Source: Vampirovibrionales bacterium
GTDB taxonomy: Bacteria; Cyanobacteriota; Vampirovibrionia; Vampirovibrionales; JAJTHC01
Direction: 5' to 3'
Assembly (NCBI GenBank): GCA_021299615.1
Contig: JAJTHC010000280.1
Location: 1-19,797, forward strand
Length of the DNA: 19,797 nucleotides
The position numbers were made by a program, and so were the translations under genes. Positions 12,786 through 19,797 of the stretch are shown piece after piece (the first letter of the stretch is position 1; each line of letters begins with the position of its first letter). Below the pieces are notes generated by a model, which made no database searches, was not told the DNA's origin, and worked only from the letters and a program-made list of their open reading frames with translations.

Positions 12786-15635
12786 ATGCCTGACACCCAG
12801 CCCAGCGAAAAAAAAAGTGTTCACGTGCCACGCTTGGTGGAACGACGTGAACGCCTGCGTACCTTTATTTCGCCTGCGGTGCTAAAACGCCTCGAAAACG
12901 GCGACTTTCAACCTGTTCGGCAAAATGACGCAAAAACCGACGATGTGCGAGAATCACAATCGCCGTTGGCATTGACCAAACGCTATATTCGCTATCAACC
13001 CGCTGTTTTTCGGGATCGTCACGCTGAACTGGTGAACATCGCTCGCTTTCTCAATCAACCGTATTCAAAAGTGTTGACCCTCGTTGGCAAGCAGGGCGTG
13101 GGCAAATTGAGCCTACTACGAGGGCTGGCGGAATTGCTGGAACCTCGCTATGCGGAGCTGTTGTGGTTTGAAGTGCCGTCCTATGGAGACAGCGTTGAAC
13201 TCGCTTTGCTGATGCTTAAACAGATTTGCCAATTGGCGGATAGTCGCACGCCTGAAGAGCTTTTAGAATCTGTGATTTCGCCCAGTTTGTGGGAAGCTCA
13301 CACGGTGGATGCTCGTCAACGCTTGTTTGAAGCCTTGCGTTCACGGCTGAAACATCTGAATGCGACGCCCACCTTGATCATCGTCAATGGGCTGGATGCC
13401 TTGTTACAACGCCATCAAAAGACCCTACAAGCCCCCGCTTTCGTGGAAGTACTGAACTTTTTGTTGAGCTTTGATTCCTTTAAGCTTGCGCTTTCTGGCG
13501 AACACAACTGTGTCGATGTGTTGGATGTAACGCCTCAAGGGCTGAAAACCTTGACGCTTGAGGGCTTAGAGACTTCATCCCTTTTAAGCGAATTCGTGCC
13601 TGAACATTTGGCAGAACTACTGCCTAGCCTTCAAGCGATGCCGTGGTTATGGCAAGCGATGCTCAACGTAGACAAACGCAATCCGCAAGCCATGCAAGAT
13701 ATTTTAGATGAAGGACGCTTCCTGCAAGCAGAACAAGGCGAAGCCCCCCTGCACGCACCCGATTGGCTGAAAATTATTGCCTTTGTCACCCAACGTCATT
13801 TAGAAGCCTATGGCGGAGAAGCTTTGTCCTTACTGGCGTTGTTGAGTGTGATGCGTCAACCGTTGAGCCTGCAAACACTGGCTCAGATCACCCAAACCGA
13901 CGTCGACACGCTAACCAAGCCCATGAAACACGGCTTGTTTAAGGCACTCATGCGTTTTACGGTGAATCCGCACACGCTGGCGTTGAGTATGAATCAAGCG
14001 AATGCCAAGCACCTTCAAACCCCCGCCGTTCCGACGCTTGATGCCACTCAAACGCCTTTGTTGGTGGAGCTGTATCACGATATTCAACCATATTTTAATG
14101 CCTTGCAAGCGGTGGAATTGCAACGCTATTGGCACCATCGCTTGGCTCGTTTTTATGAAGAAGAAGCCCGTAAAAATCCGAAATACCGCCTGCTTTTGGC
14201 AAGCGACACCCTTGCCTTAGAACGAGAAGCCCGTTTTCATCACGATGCTGAAAAATCGTTGGAAAGCACGGGTGCTTCCGCATTTGCCCCTCAACAGGCG
14301 TATTCGGCGGACGTCCTTAAAAGTGCTAAAGGTTATATGCCGTTGCAAAACCGTAATAGTCCCGCTGTTCAAGGCTCACCGCCTGCATCCGCTAGCCTGC
14401 CGAAAGCAGGCGAAACCACTCGTCCAAATGCCAGAGACAGTGCCAAAGTCAAAGGGGCTTTTTCCGCTTCGTTTCCTGACAAGCCCCCCATTGAAGTCAA
14501 GCCTCGATTGCCTGAACACGAGCGTCGAGGGGCTTTAGCGTCTGTGATGCCACAAGAAGGAAAGACGCTTGCTCCTCAAGATTTGAGCCGTCCTTATGCC
14601 GATGCCTTGCTAGAATTGGCGACGCTTTACACCCATTTAAATAATATCTCGGCTTTGGAAGGCACGCTTAACGCCCTTAAGCCTTTTCAACGACTATTTT
14701 CTAAAAACGTTTTGGCAGAACTGAGCCTAAGGCAAGTTTTGGTGGAAACGCATCATCAACATTATAAAAAGGCGTTGGCTTTATTAGAAGGCGTCTTTGT
14801 GGGGATTCAAAATGGTCAGTATTCGGAAGGCATCGCTTTTTCTACCTTATTAAGATTGAACGATCTGTATGAAAAAGATGCCGACCTGCTTCAAGCGAAG
14901 TCTGTTCAAGACTTTTTACGACATTACTTTGAAGAAAATGCCACGTTTTCGGCGTGGAAGTCCAGCTCTTCTAAAAATGAGACCCTTTCCGAAGATCTCA
15001 AAACAAAGCGAGTGATTTGGGCAAATGCCTTAAGGCTTTACGCTGAAACCCCTGAAATACCGCTTGCCAAGCACGTCGAAGCCTTGTCTTTAAGCGTAAG
15101 AGCCTCCGTTGAAGCGGGGGGGTATCCTCAAGCGGTAGAAGCCTTGCAGGAACTCGCCGAACATTTGCTCAAGGCAGGTTATGCCGAAAAAGGCTTGCTT
15201 TGTCTCAAAAAAGCCGAAACGCTCGATGCCCTTCACAATCAAGCCATTTTAAAGTGGACAACGCAACGCAACATGGCGTTGACGCTGTGGGAATTGGGGC
15301 ATCCGAAAGAAGCGGTGCAACGATTAAAGCGTGTTTTGCAGGATGCGGAAGCGAAAAACGAGGCGTTTTGGCAAGCCAGCACACTTTTTTTGCTCGGGGA
15401 ACTAGCTTTTGACTCGGTAAATGGTGTAGAATGGGCATTGAACTGCATGGAAAAAGCCCTCGCCTTTGGGCAAGACGTGCTAGGTTCCGAACGTTACACC
15501 GCCTTAAGTCAACGAAGAAAGCAATTACAAGATGAACGCCACAACACAAGCCCCCCTAATCCCGTCAAACACAACCCCAACAGCCCTCAACGCATGGGGC
15601 GGAAGCGTCGTACTGCCCGAAAGCTCTCAACTTAG
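12786..15635 (+). CDS. Large STAND-like P-loop ATPase with TPR-like C-terminal half
   Basis: A 949-residue cytoplasmic protein laid out like signal-transducing STAND ATPases. About 1-70 is polar and variable. FRDRHAELVNIARFL (75-89) leads into a P-loop, LVGKQGVGKLSLLRGL (99-114), and a Walker-B-like LIIVNGLDALL (197-207). The position after the P-loop Lys107 is Leu instead of Ser/Thr, which is unusual for Mg-ATP binding, though Ser follows at 109. A helical winged-helix-like part (about 335-400: GGEALSLLALLSVMRQPLSL, TLAQITQTD) follows. A low-complexity Pro/Lys/Ala linker spans about 480-595, and TPR-like helical hairpins span about 600-915. The role is unknown; such proteins act as regulators or defence sensors. 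There is no clear ribosome binding site before the ATG. The last 34 codons overlap pyrE in another frame. Confidence 0.85.
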   Translation: MPDTQPSEKKSVHVPRLVERRERLRTFISPAVLKRLENGDFQPVRQNDAKTDDVRESQSPLALTKRYIRYQPAVFRDRHAELVNIARFLNQPYSKVLTLVGKQGVGKLSLLRGLAELLEPRYAELLWFEVPSYGDSVELALLMLKQICQLADSRTPEELLESVISPSLWEAHTVDARQRLFEALRSRLKHLNATPTLIIVNGLDALLQRHQKTLQAPAFVEVLNFLLSFDSFKLALSGEHNCVDVLDVTPQGLKTLTLEGLETSSLLSEFVPEHLAELLPSLQAMPWLWQAMLNVDKRNPQAMQDILDEGRFLQAEQGEAPLHAPDWLKIIAFVTQRHLEAYGGEALSLLALLSVMRQPLSLQTLAQITQTDVDTLTKPMKHGLFKALMRFTVNPHTLALSMNQANAKHLQTPAVPTLDATQTPLLVELYHDIQPYFNALQAVELQRYWHHRLARFYEEEARKNPKYRLLLASDTLALEREARFHHDAEKSLESTGASAFAPQQAYSADVLKSAKGYMPLQNRNSPAVQGSPPASASLPKAGETTRPNARDSAKVKGAFSASFPDKPPIEVKPRLPEHERRGALASVMPQEGKTLAPQDLSRPYADALLELATLYTHLNNISALEGTLNALKPFQRLFSKNVLAELSLRQVLVETHHQHYKKALALLEGVFVGIQNGQYSEGIAFSTLLRLNDLYEKDADLLQAKSVQDFLRHYFEENATFSAWKSSSSKNETLSEDLKTKRVIWANALRLYAETPEIPLAKHVEALSLSVRASVEAGGYPQAVEALQELAEHLLKAGYAEKGLLCLKKAETLDALHNQAILKWTTQRNMALTLWELGHPKEAVQRLKRVLQDAEAKNEAFWQASTLFLLGELAFDSVNGVEWALNCMEKALAFGQDVLGSERYTALSQRRKQLQDERHNTSPPNPVKHNPNSPQRMGRKRRTARKLST

Positions 15636-16182
15636 CCAAGCTCGCTTGTTTGAAGCCTTAAAGACGCATTCCTTTAAGCGAGGGCATTTCATCCTCGCCA
15701 GCGGAGCCTCTTCCACATGGTACATGGATTGCCGTATGACCGCCCTTTCCAGCGAAGGTTCGCTTTTGATTGGGCAACTCTTTTACCAAGCCTTGCAACA
15801 GCTTGAACGTCCCACTTCCGCCGTGGGAGGCATGGTTCTCGGGGCGGCTCCTTTGGTGACAAGCGTCACGGCTTATAGTGCCTTTGTGGGCAACCCTTTA
15901 AACGGATTTTTGGTGCGGAAAGAAGCCAAGGCTCACGGAGGCACCAAGCAAATTGAAGGGCATTTACAGGCGACCAGTCGTGTGGTTTTGGTGGAAGATG
16001 TCGTGACCACAGGCGGTTCGACGCTCAAGGCTATCGATGCGATTCGTAAGCAATTCCCCCACATCGATATTGTGGGCGTGCTGGCGTTAGTCGATCGTCA
16101 CGCTGGGGCTAGGGAGCGTTTTCTTCAACGTGGGATTCCGCTTCACACGCTATTTGGGATTGACGCATTTCTTCAGGAATAA
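15532..16182 (+). CDS. pyrE: Orotate phosphoribosyltransferase
   Basis: Makes orotidine 5'-phosphate from orotate and PRPP in pyrimidine synthesis; cytosolic dimer. In 216 residues it shows FILASGASSTWYMDCR (53-68), the catalytic-loop region FLVRKEAKAHGG (126-137), and the PRPP-binding signature VVLVEDVVTTGGSTLKA (151-167). About 35 extra residues precede the conserved core. No better start lies nearer the core, so the ATG at 15532 is kept; this places the first 104 bp inside the end of the ATPase gene in another frame and suggests coupled translation. The ribosome binding site is weak. Its last 74 bp lie antisense to the convergent zinc-ribbon gene. Neighbours are not pyrimidine genes. Confidence 0.95.
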   Translation: MNATTQAPLIPSNTTPTALNAWGGSVVLPESSQLSQARLFEALKTHSFKRGHFILASGASSTWYMDCRMTALSSEGSLLIGQLFYQALQQLERPTSAVGGMVLGAAPLVTSVTAYSAFVGNPLNGFLVRKEAKAHGGTKQIEGHLQATSRVVLVEDVVTTGGSTLKAIDAIRKQFPHIDIVGVLALVDRHAGARERFLQRGIPLHTLFGIDAFLQE

Positions 16183-16702
16183 GCGACTGCCAGTTGCGAC
16201 CAAGATTGTCGAAAAAGTGGTGGGCTTCAAGCACATCATCGTAGCCAATAGGCTCATAATCCTTGAGCCGCTCTTTTTCTTCAGGCGTCAGTTCAGGGTC
16301 TTTATAGCGACGTCTCAAGCCACTTAAGCCCACACCACCTGCAAAGCGAGGCATTTTTTGCGAACGTTCAATGTTTTGCATTAAGGTATTTAAATCCACG
16401 TCATCGCTGTCTTCCATGCCGTCGAACTCAAAATCGTTGTCGTCATCGTCGTGTTCCTGGACTTCAATCATAATGGACGCATCGGGATTATTTTGCTGAT
16501 GCTTCAAAATCTGGCTCAAGTTGGTTTCAACACCAATCATGGCGTTACCAATATCGCTGTGGCAATGTTGGCATTCCAAGTGTACCAAGAACATGTGGGC
16601 ATCTTCACGTAGTAAGCTGACACTATTTTCTTCTAAATGTTGACCACAATGAGGACATTGCATTTGGGTAAAGAAGTTTTGAATCAGTGAAAATGAATCC
16701 AT
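16109..16702 (-). CDS. Zinc-ribbon-type hypothetical protein with acidic linker
   Basis: A 197-residue protein with no membrane segment. Cys16-Pro-His-Cys19 and Cys44-Gln-His-Cys47 form a probable four-cysteine zinc ribbon. An Asp/Glu-rich stretch (83-102) follows. A conserved-looking C-terminal part reads PELTPEEKERLKDYEPIGYD then DVLEAHHFFDNLG (136-168). From memory, similar small proteins with CxxC pairs and a YDDVL motif are annotated as hypothetical in several bacterial phyla. No function is known to me; protein or nucleic acid binding through the zinc ribbon is a guess. AAGGAAATCC directly before the ATG supports the start. The last 74 bp, encoding the polar tail after LIPEE, are antisense to the end of pyrE. 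Confidence 0.85.
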   Translation of the reverse strand: MDSFSLIQNFFTQMQCPHCGQHLEENSVSLLREDAHMFLVHLECQHCHSDIGNAMIGVETNLSQILKHQQNNPDASIMIEVQEHDDDDNDFEFDGMEDSDDVDLNTLMQNIERSQKMPRFAGGVGLSGLRRRYKDPELTPEEKERLKDYEPIGYDDVLEAHHFFDNLGRNWQSLIPEEMRQSQIACEAESHVEENAP

Positions 16703-16735
16703 GGGATTTCCTTATTTCTTGTATTGTGAAGTGAC

Positions 16736-16741
16736 ATTATA
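16736..16741 (-). promoter_or_regulatory. Candidate -10 box of the zinc-ribbon gene
   Basis: A perfect TATAAT on the minus strand lies about 34 bases before the ATG at 16702. A second TATAAT lies at 16775-16770. Neither has a clear -35 hexamer at 16-18 bases, so the choice between them is open. Confidence 0.4.
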
Positions 16742-16857
16742 GTTCGGAAGCTGAATGAATTGACATAGCATTATACAGTGTAGCACCCTTTTCTGTATTT
16801 TGCACCAAACCCTAACAATTCTTTAACATTATATTCTATAGAAAGCTCTAAATTTGC

Positions 16858-18153
16858 CTATAATGTCCGATGCGTAAATTGTCTAGCTGGCGATGCCCCC
16901 ACATAATCCTTCACCAACTGATGATGCCCAGTGAGTTCAAACTTATAGGTCACCAAACCTTCCAAGCCCACTGGCCCTCGGGCGTGCGTGCGAGCCGTGG
17001 AAATGCCAATTTCCGCCCCAAAGCCGTAGCGAAATCCATCCGCAAAGCGAGTCGATGCATTCACAAAGACGCTGGCACTGTCCACCGCCTTTAAAAAGCG
17101 AGCCTGAACAGCGGACTCTTCCGCCAAAATGCCATCCGTATGGTGGCTGGAATACTGATTGATGTGAGCAATCGCCGCTTCCACCCCTAAAACCAGCTTC
17201 ACAGCCAACGTCAACGTGCCGTATTCAGTCGTCCAATCGCTTGGCGTGGCTGGTTTTGCCTTCGGCAAATAGGTGATAGACGCTTCACACGCATGCAAGG
17301 TGATGCCTTCATTTTCGCATCGCTGGGCGAGGCGTGGTAAGAAGGCGTCCGCAATGGCTTCATCCACCAACAGCGTTTCTAGGGCGTTACAAGCCGATGG
17401 ATACTGGGTTTTAGAGTCTATCACCACCTCTAACGCCTTGTCTAAATCCGCAGAACCATGCACATACTGATGACAAACGCCGTCCGCATGCCCCAACACA
17501 GGGATACGGGTTTTTTCCATAATACTTTGCACCAGCTGGTTTGAGCCTCGTGGAATGACGAGATCCACATATTGCGGATAGTTCAGCATCGCTTGCACGT
17601 CTTCACGACTTTCCATCAAACTTGCCCAGCCTTCGGGCAGAAAATCCAGTTCGGCAGTGAGTGGGTGAATCACGGCATCCATGAACGCTTGGTTGGAATG
17701 CTTGGCTTCTTTTCCGCCTTTAAAGACCACGGCATTGCCACTTTTCAAAATCAACGACAAAATTTGAGGCATCACATCAGGACGGCTCTCAAAAATAATG
17801 CCAATCAATCCCAATGGTACGGCACGTTTGGTCAAAATTAAGCCGTCATCCAATTCAGTCGTCGCCAACACTTTACCTGCTGGATCGTCCAGCTTCACCA
17901 ACTGACGAATACCTTGCACGACTTGTTTGAGCTTACCTGCATCAAGCTTGAGACGCTGGTAAAGGGCATTGTCTAGGGCATCCTTATTTTCAGCGAGATC
18001 TCGATCATTGGCGTCTAAAATAGCATCTTGGTTTTCTTCAATAAGGGTCGCCAGGCGTTCAAGCGAGATGTTTTTTTCTTCACAACTCAGGCACGCCATT
18101 TGCAGAAAGGCGTTTTTCCCTTGAGCGAGCGTATTTTCCATAACAGCGTTCAT
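16858..18153 (-). CDS. proA: Glutamate-5-semialdehyde dehydrogenase (gamma-glutamyl phosphate reductase)
   Basis: Second step of proline synthesis: NADPH-dependent reduction of L-glutamyl 5-phosphate to glutamate 5-semialdehyde, in the cytosol. It has 431 residues, slightly longer than the common 410-420. Aldehyde-dehydrogenase-fold landmarks are RAVPLGLIGIIFESRPDV (110-127), LKSGNAVVFKGGKEAKHSN (136-154), VIPRGSNQLV (199-208), IPVLGHADGVCHQYV, and DSKTQYPSACNALETLLV with the expected catalytic Cys255. Late motifs are SASVFVNASTRFADGFRYG, then GFGAEIGIST and RGPVGLEGL. The start has AAGGGA eight bases before the ATG. proB is not adjacent, so the gene probably has its own promoter in the short divergent gap to the cation transporter. 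Confidence 0.96.
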   Translation of the reverse strand: MNAVMENTLAQGKNAFLQMACLSCEEKNISLERLATLIEENQDAILDANDRDLAENKDALDNALYQRLKLDAGKLKQVVQGIRQLVKLDDPAGKVLATTELDDGLILTKRAVPLGLIGIIFESRPDVMPQILSLILKSGNAVVFKGGKEAKHSNQAFMDAVIHPLTAELDFLPEGWASLMESREDVQAMLNYPQYVDLVIPRGSNQLVQSIMEKTRIPVLGHADGVCHQYVHGSADLDKALEVVIDSKTQYPSACNALETLLVDEAIADAFLPRLAQRCENEGITLHACEASITYLPKAKPATPSDWTTEYGTLTLAVKLVLGVEAAIAHINQYSSHHTDGILAEESAVQARFLKAVDSASVFVNASTRFADGFRYGFGAEIGISTARTHARGPVGLEGLVTYKFELTGHHQLVKDYVGASPARQFTHRTL

Positions 18154-18193
18154 GGTAACTATCCCTTATCTTCAGTGGGTATGATACCTTATT

Positions 18194-18223
18194 TTAGCAT
18201 AATCCCACAAAATGCGTTACAAT
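18194..18223 (+). promoter_or_regulatory. Candidate promoter of the cation transporter gene
   Basis: TTAGCA (18194-18199), an 18-base spacer and TACAAT (18218-18223). The -10 box overlaps the ATG at 18222. If it is real, translation must begin downstream, most simply at the TTG at 18264, which has GATGTCCCC before it. Confidence 0.45.
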
Positions 18224-19034
18224 GAAAAGAGTAAACAACTCACTAAAAAAGAAAGATGTCCCCTTGCACGTTCATGATGCCTCACTCACCCACGACGATT
18301 ACCACGCTTGTTCACATCACCACGCCCCCTGCGAACGAGGGCAGGTGCATGGATTTGTGCTGAGTTCGTGGTCGCAAATACGGATTTTAGGCATTGTGTT
18401 CGCATTGAATGTGGCGTATGCGTGGGTTGAAGCGTGGGGGTCGCACAACACGCACAGTTGGGCGTTGATGAGTGATGCCGTCCATATGGCGGCGGATGCG
18501 TCGGGTTTACTGCTCGCCTTTTTAGGGGCAATGCTGAGTTTGTACGTCCAAAAAAATCACGATTACGAAAAAGCGTGGTGGATTGAACGCCTCGCTGCAG
18601 GATTTAACGCCCTTGCCTTAAGTGGCATGAGCATTTTTTTGTGGGTGGAAGGCGTGCAACGCTTGTCGAATCCGCCCCATATCGTGGGTGAATCCCTGTT
18701 GTGGATTGCGGTGGGCGGTTTATTGGTGAACCTATTTTCGGTGTACCTCTTGCATCAGGACAGTCACCATCATTTGAACATTCGAGGAGCTTATTTGCAC
18801 GTCATCAGCGATACACTCGGTTCCGTCGCTGCGATTATTTCGGCGGTGTGTGTACTGGTTTTTCATCTCGTTTGGATGGATGCGGTGATGTCTTTAGTGG
18901 TGGCGGGGCTGGTGACTTGGGTGGCGATCGGTTTCGTCAAAAGCCTATGGCGTAGTTTTCAAGAAACCCCTAGCGAAGATGCCTTTGAACATCCCTTGTT
19001 ACATGCGGAAGATCATCCCCATGAAACGCCTTAA
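18222..19034 (+). CDS. Cation diffusion facilitator (zinc-type efflux transporter)
   Basis: Inner-membrane proton antiporter that expels divalent metal ions, most likely zinc. Its 270 residues hold six membrane helices. The metal site is visible as His88 and Asp92 in SDAVHMAADASG (helix 2) and His193 and Asp197 in YLHVISDTLGSVAAI (helix 5); this His-Asp/His-Asp set is the one linked to zinc preference in ZitB and ZnT-type members. A His-rich N-terminus (HVHDASLTHDDYHACSHHH) and a His loop (QDSHHH, 179-184) may collect metal. The C-terminus is short, ending soon after the last helix without the usual full cytoplasmic metallochaperone-like domain. The start is uncertain: the ATG at 18222 has no ribosome site, and TTG at 18264 is a fair alternative. 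It overlaps the next gene by 14 bp. Confidence 0.92.
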   Translation: MKRVNNSLKKKDVPLHVHDASLTHDDYHACSHHHAPCERGQVHGFVLSSWSQIRILGIVFALNVAYAWVEAWGSHNTHSWALMSDAVHMAADASGLLLAFLGAMLSLYVQKNHDYEKAWWIERLAAGFNALALSGMSIFLWVEGVQRLSNPPHIVGESLLWIAVGGLLVNLFSVYLLHQDSHHHLNIRGAYLHVISDTLGSVAAIISAVCVLVFHLVWMDAVMSLVVAGLVTWVAIGFVKSLWRSFQETPSEDAFEHPLLHAEDHPHETP

Positions 19035-19410
19035 ATCCTTGCAAATACTCTATTTGGGGATATTTTGTTTGAGCTTTTTCAGTGCGGTGAGCTTGCTTGC
19101 TCTTGCGGAAAAGGCACCGTATTACGACGTTTACTTGACGCATCGGCGGATTTGTCGATCCTGTTGGGTGCAACCAATTTCAGAAACCCATGTGCGGTTG
19201 GTGAATCAGGCGGGGGAAGCGGAAATCGTGCTGGCTCGTGATGTGTTGGGGCAGGATGAGCATCCCGTGCAACGCAAGGTCTTGGATCACTTTGCAAAGC
19301 ATATGAACCCGATTAGCATGCACTACCTATTGCCCAATGGTCATGATGGGGTGGAAAACGACTTTTACGGTCATTACGGCAAGCCCCTTTTCATTTGGGA
19401 CAAGGAGTAA
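19021..19410 (+). CDS. Small exported protein with a CxxC motif
   Basis: A 129-residue protein of no family known to me. GGAAGATCATCCCC before the ATG at 19021 fixes the start inside the end of the transporter gene, although the open frame extends to 18979. Residues 1-29 form a strong signal peptide (MKRLK basic end, hydrophobic core, ALA before Glu30), so the mature protein should lie outside the inner membrane; an uncleaved anchor is also possible. The mature part has ICRSCW (44-49; Cys45 and Cys48) and several His residues (H41, H90, H94, H101, H108, H118). Overlap with a metal exporter suggests a periplasmic metal-binding or disulfide role, which is inference. The stop codon lies at the very edge of an inverted-repeat element. 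Confidence 0.85.
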   Translation: MKRLKSLQILYLGIFCLSFFSAVSLLALAEKAPYYDVYLTHRRICRSCWVQPISETHVRLVNQAGEAEIVLARDVLGQDEHPVQRKVLDHFAKHMNPISMHYLLPNGHDGVENDFYGHYGKPLFIWDKE

Positions 19411-19559
19411 TACCAATTAAACGATCAAATAGCGTCTGGCGTCTTCGTTGTCGCTACGATTCTCGATGTGCTTATGTACGTCTCTGTACACCTCGCCCAT
19501 CTGCGAGTCTAGGCTCCTAGAATCCACCTAGTCGCTTTTCAATCGTTTAAATGGTATAA
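19408..19559. mobile_element. MITE-like element with 27-bp imperfect terminal inverted repeats
   Basis: The left end begins TAATACCAATTAAACGAT (19408-19425); the right end, read on the minus strand, begins TTATACCATTTAAACGAT (19559 down). Matching continues to AGCG over 27 bases with about five mismatches. Inside are further hairpins: TGTAC-GTCTCT-GTACA (about 19474-19489) and TCTAGG-CT-CCTAGA (about 19508-19521). No transposase is present, so it would depend on one elsewhere. It fills the gap between two convergent genes and may serve as their terminator. Both strands stay open for about 33-36 codons without a credible start. Confidence 0.8.
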
Positions 19560-19565
19560 GCAAAC

Positions 19566-19797
19566 TTATTTTAAGGCTTCAGCTCCACCGACAATTTCCA
19601 TAATCTCTTGGGTAATTGCGGCTTGACGAGCCTTGTTGTACACAAGCGTCAAACGGTGGATGAGATCTTTGGCGTTATCCGTCGCATTCGCCATCGCCGT
19701 CATACGAGACGCCAACTCACTGGCGATAGACTCTAATAAGGCACTAAACAATTGACGCTTCACATACATCGGGATGATTTCTTCCACCAACGACACG
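19566..19797 (-). CDS. atpG: ATP synthase gamma subunit, C-terminal part (cut by window end)
   Basis: The last 76-77 residues of the gamma subunit, the central rotor shaft of F1 ATP synthase at the inner membrane. The stretch FSALLESIASELASRMTAMA, then NATDNAKDLIHRLTLVYN, then KARQAAITQEIMEIVGGAEA is the well-conserved C-terminal helix that rotates inside the alpha/beta ring. The start is outside the window; a GTG at the edge is internal. Genes for the other ATP synthase subunits would be expected further right (upstream on this strand), or downstream of this gene; directly downstream there is only the MITE-like element and a convergent gene, so atpD/atpC do not follow immediately. Confidence 0.95.
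   Translation of the reverse strand, partial: VSLVEEIIPMYVKRQLFSALLESIASELASRMTAMANATDNAKDLIHRLTLVYNKARQAAITQEIMEIVGGAEALK

Overview
This is a chromosomal window of about 48-50% G+C from a flagellated bacterium. It carries the flagellar export genes fliP-fliQ-fliR, the end of the ATP synthase gamma subunit gene, and scattered housekeeping genes (coaBC, dut, rsmG, pyrE, proA) with no phage or plasmid backbone. The sequence does not fix the phylum; an early-branching Cyanobacteriota lineage (Vampirovibrio-like) is only a guess. Most genes have an AAGGA-type ribosome binding site followed by a C-rich spacer touching the start codon (for example GGAAATCCCC-ATG), and this helps choose starts, including TTG starts.

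Layout. 9-2572: coaBC (+) converges on a gene of unknown function with His-rich ends (-). 2573-4255: a palindromic dispersed repeat, a TPR protein (-) and the divergent promoter of a Tas-like aldo/keto reductase (+, to 5332). 5368-6456: a degenerate bacterial-sugar-transferase-like membrane protein (-). 6675-7951: a 51-residue protein and a 358-residue winged-helix protein sharing one short domain (+). 7952-8577: non-coding and repeat-rich, with seven exact-period 22-bp repeats, a second copy of the palindromic repeat, and a structured repeat (copy A). 8578-10467: fliPQR (-). 10776-11969: dut and rsmG, convergent and overlapping. 11970-12785: a second repeat-rich stretch with a 32-bp tandem repeat, two inverted copies (B1, B2) of the same structured repeat, and a CTAAA-rich leader. 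12786-16182: a 949-residue STAND-like P-loop ATPase whose 3' end overlaps pyrE by 104 bp. 16109-16702: a zinc-ribbon protein antisense to the pyrE end. 16858-18153: proA. 18222-19410: a cation diffusion facilitator overlapping a small exported CxxC protein. 19408-19559: a MITE-like inverted-repeat element. 19566-19797: the 3' end of atpG.

How the genes relate. fliPQR form the membrane export gate of the flagellum and are translationally coupled. The zinc-type exporter and the CxxC protein overlap and are probably co-expressed. The ATPase and pyrE are read as one unit. The remaining genes look like single transcription units.

The most unusual content is non-coding. Three copies of a roughly 250-350-bp structured repeat (A, B1, B2) keep their hairpins while the bases change. 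They also carry a box with 66 of 66 identical bases between A and B1 in opposite orientations. Together with the 22-bp array and two other dispersed repeats, the spaces between these genes are unusually structured.
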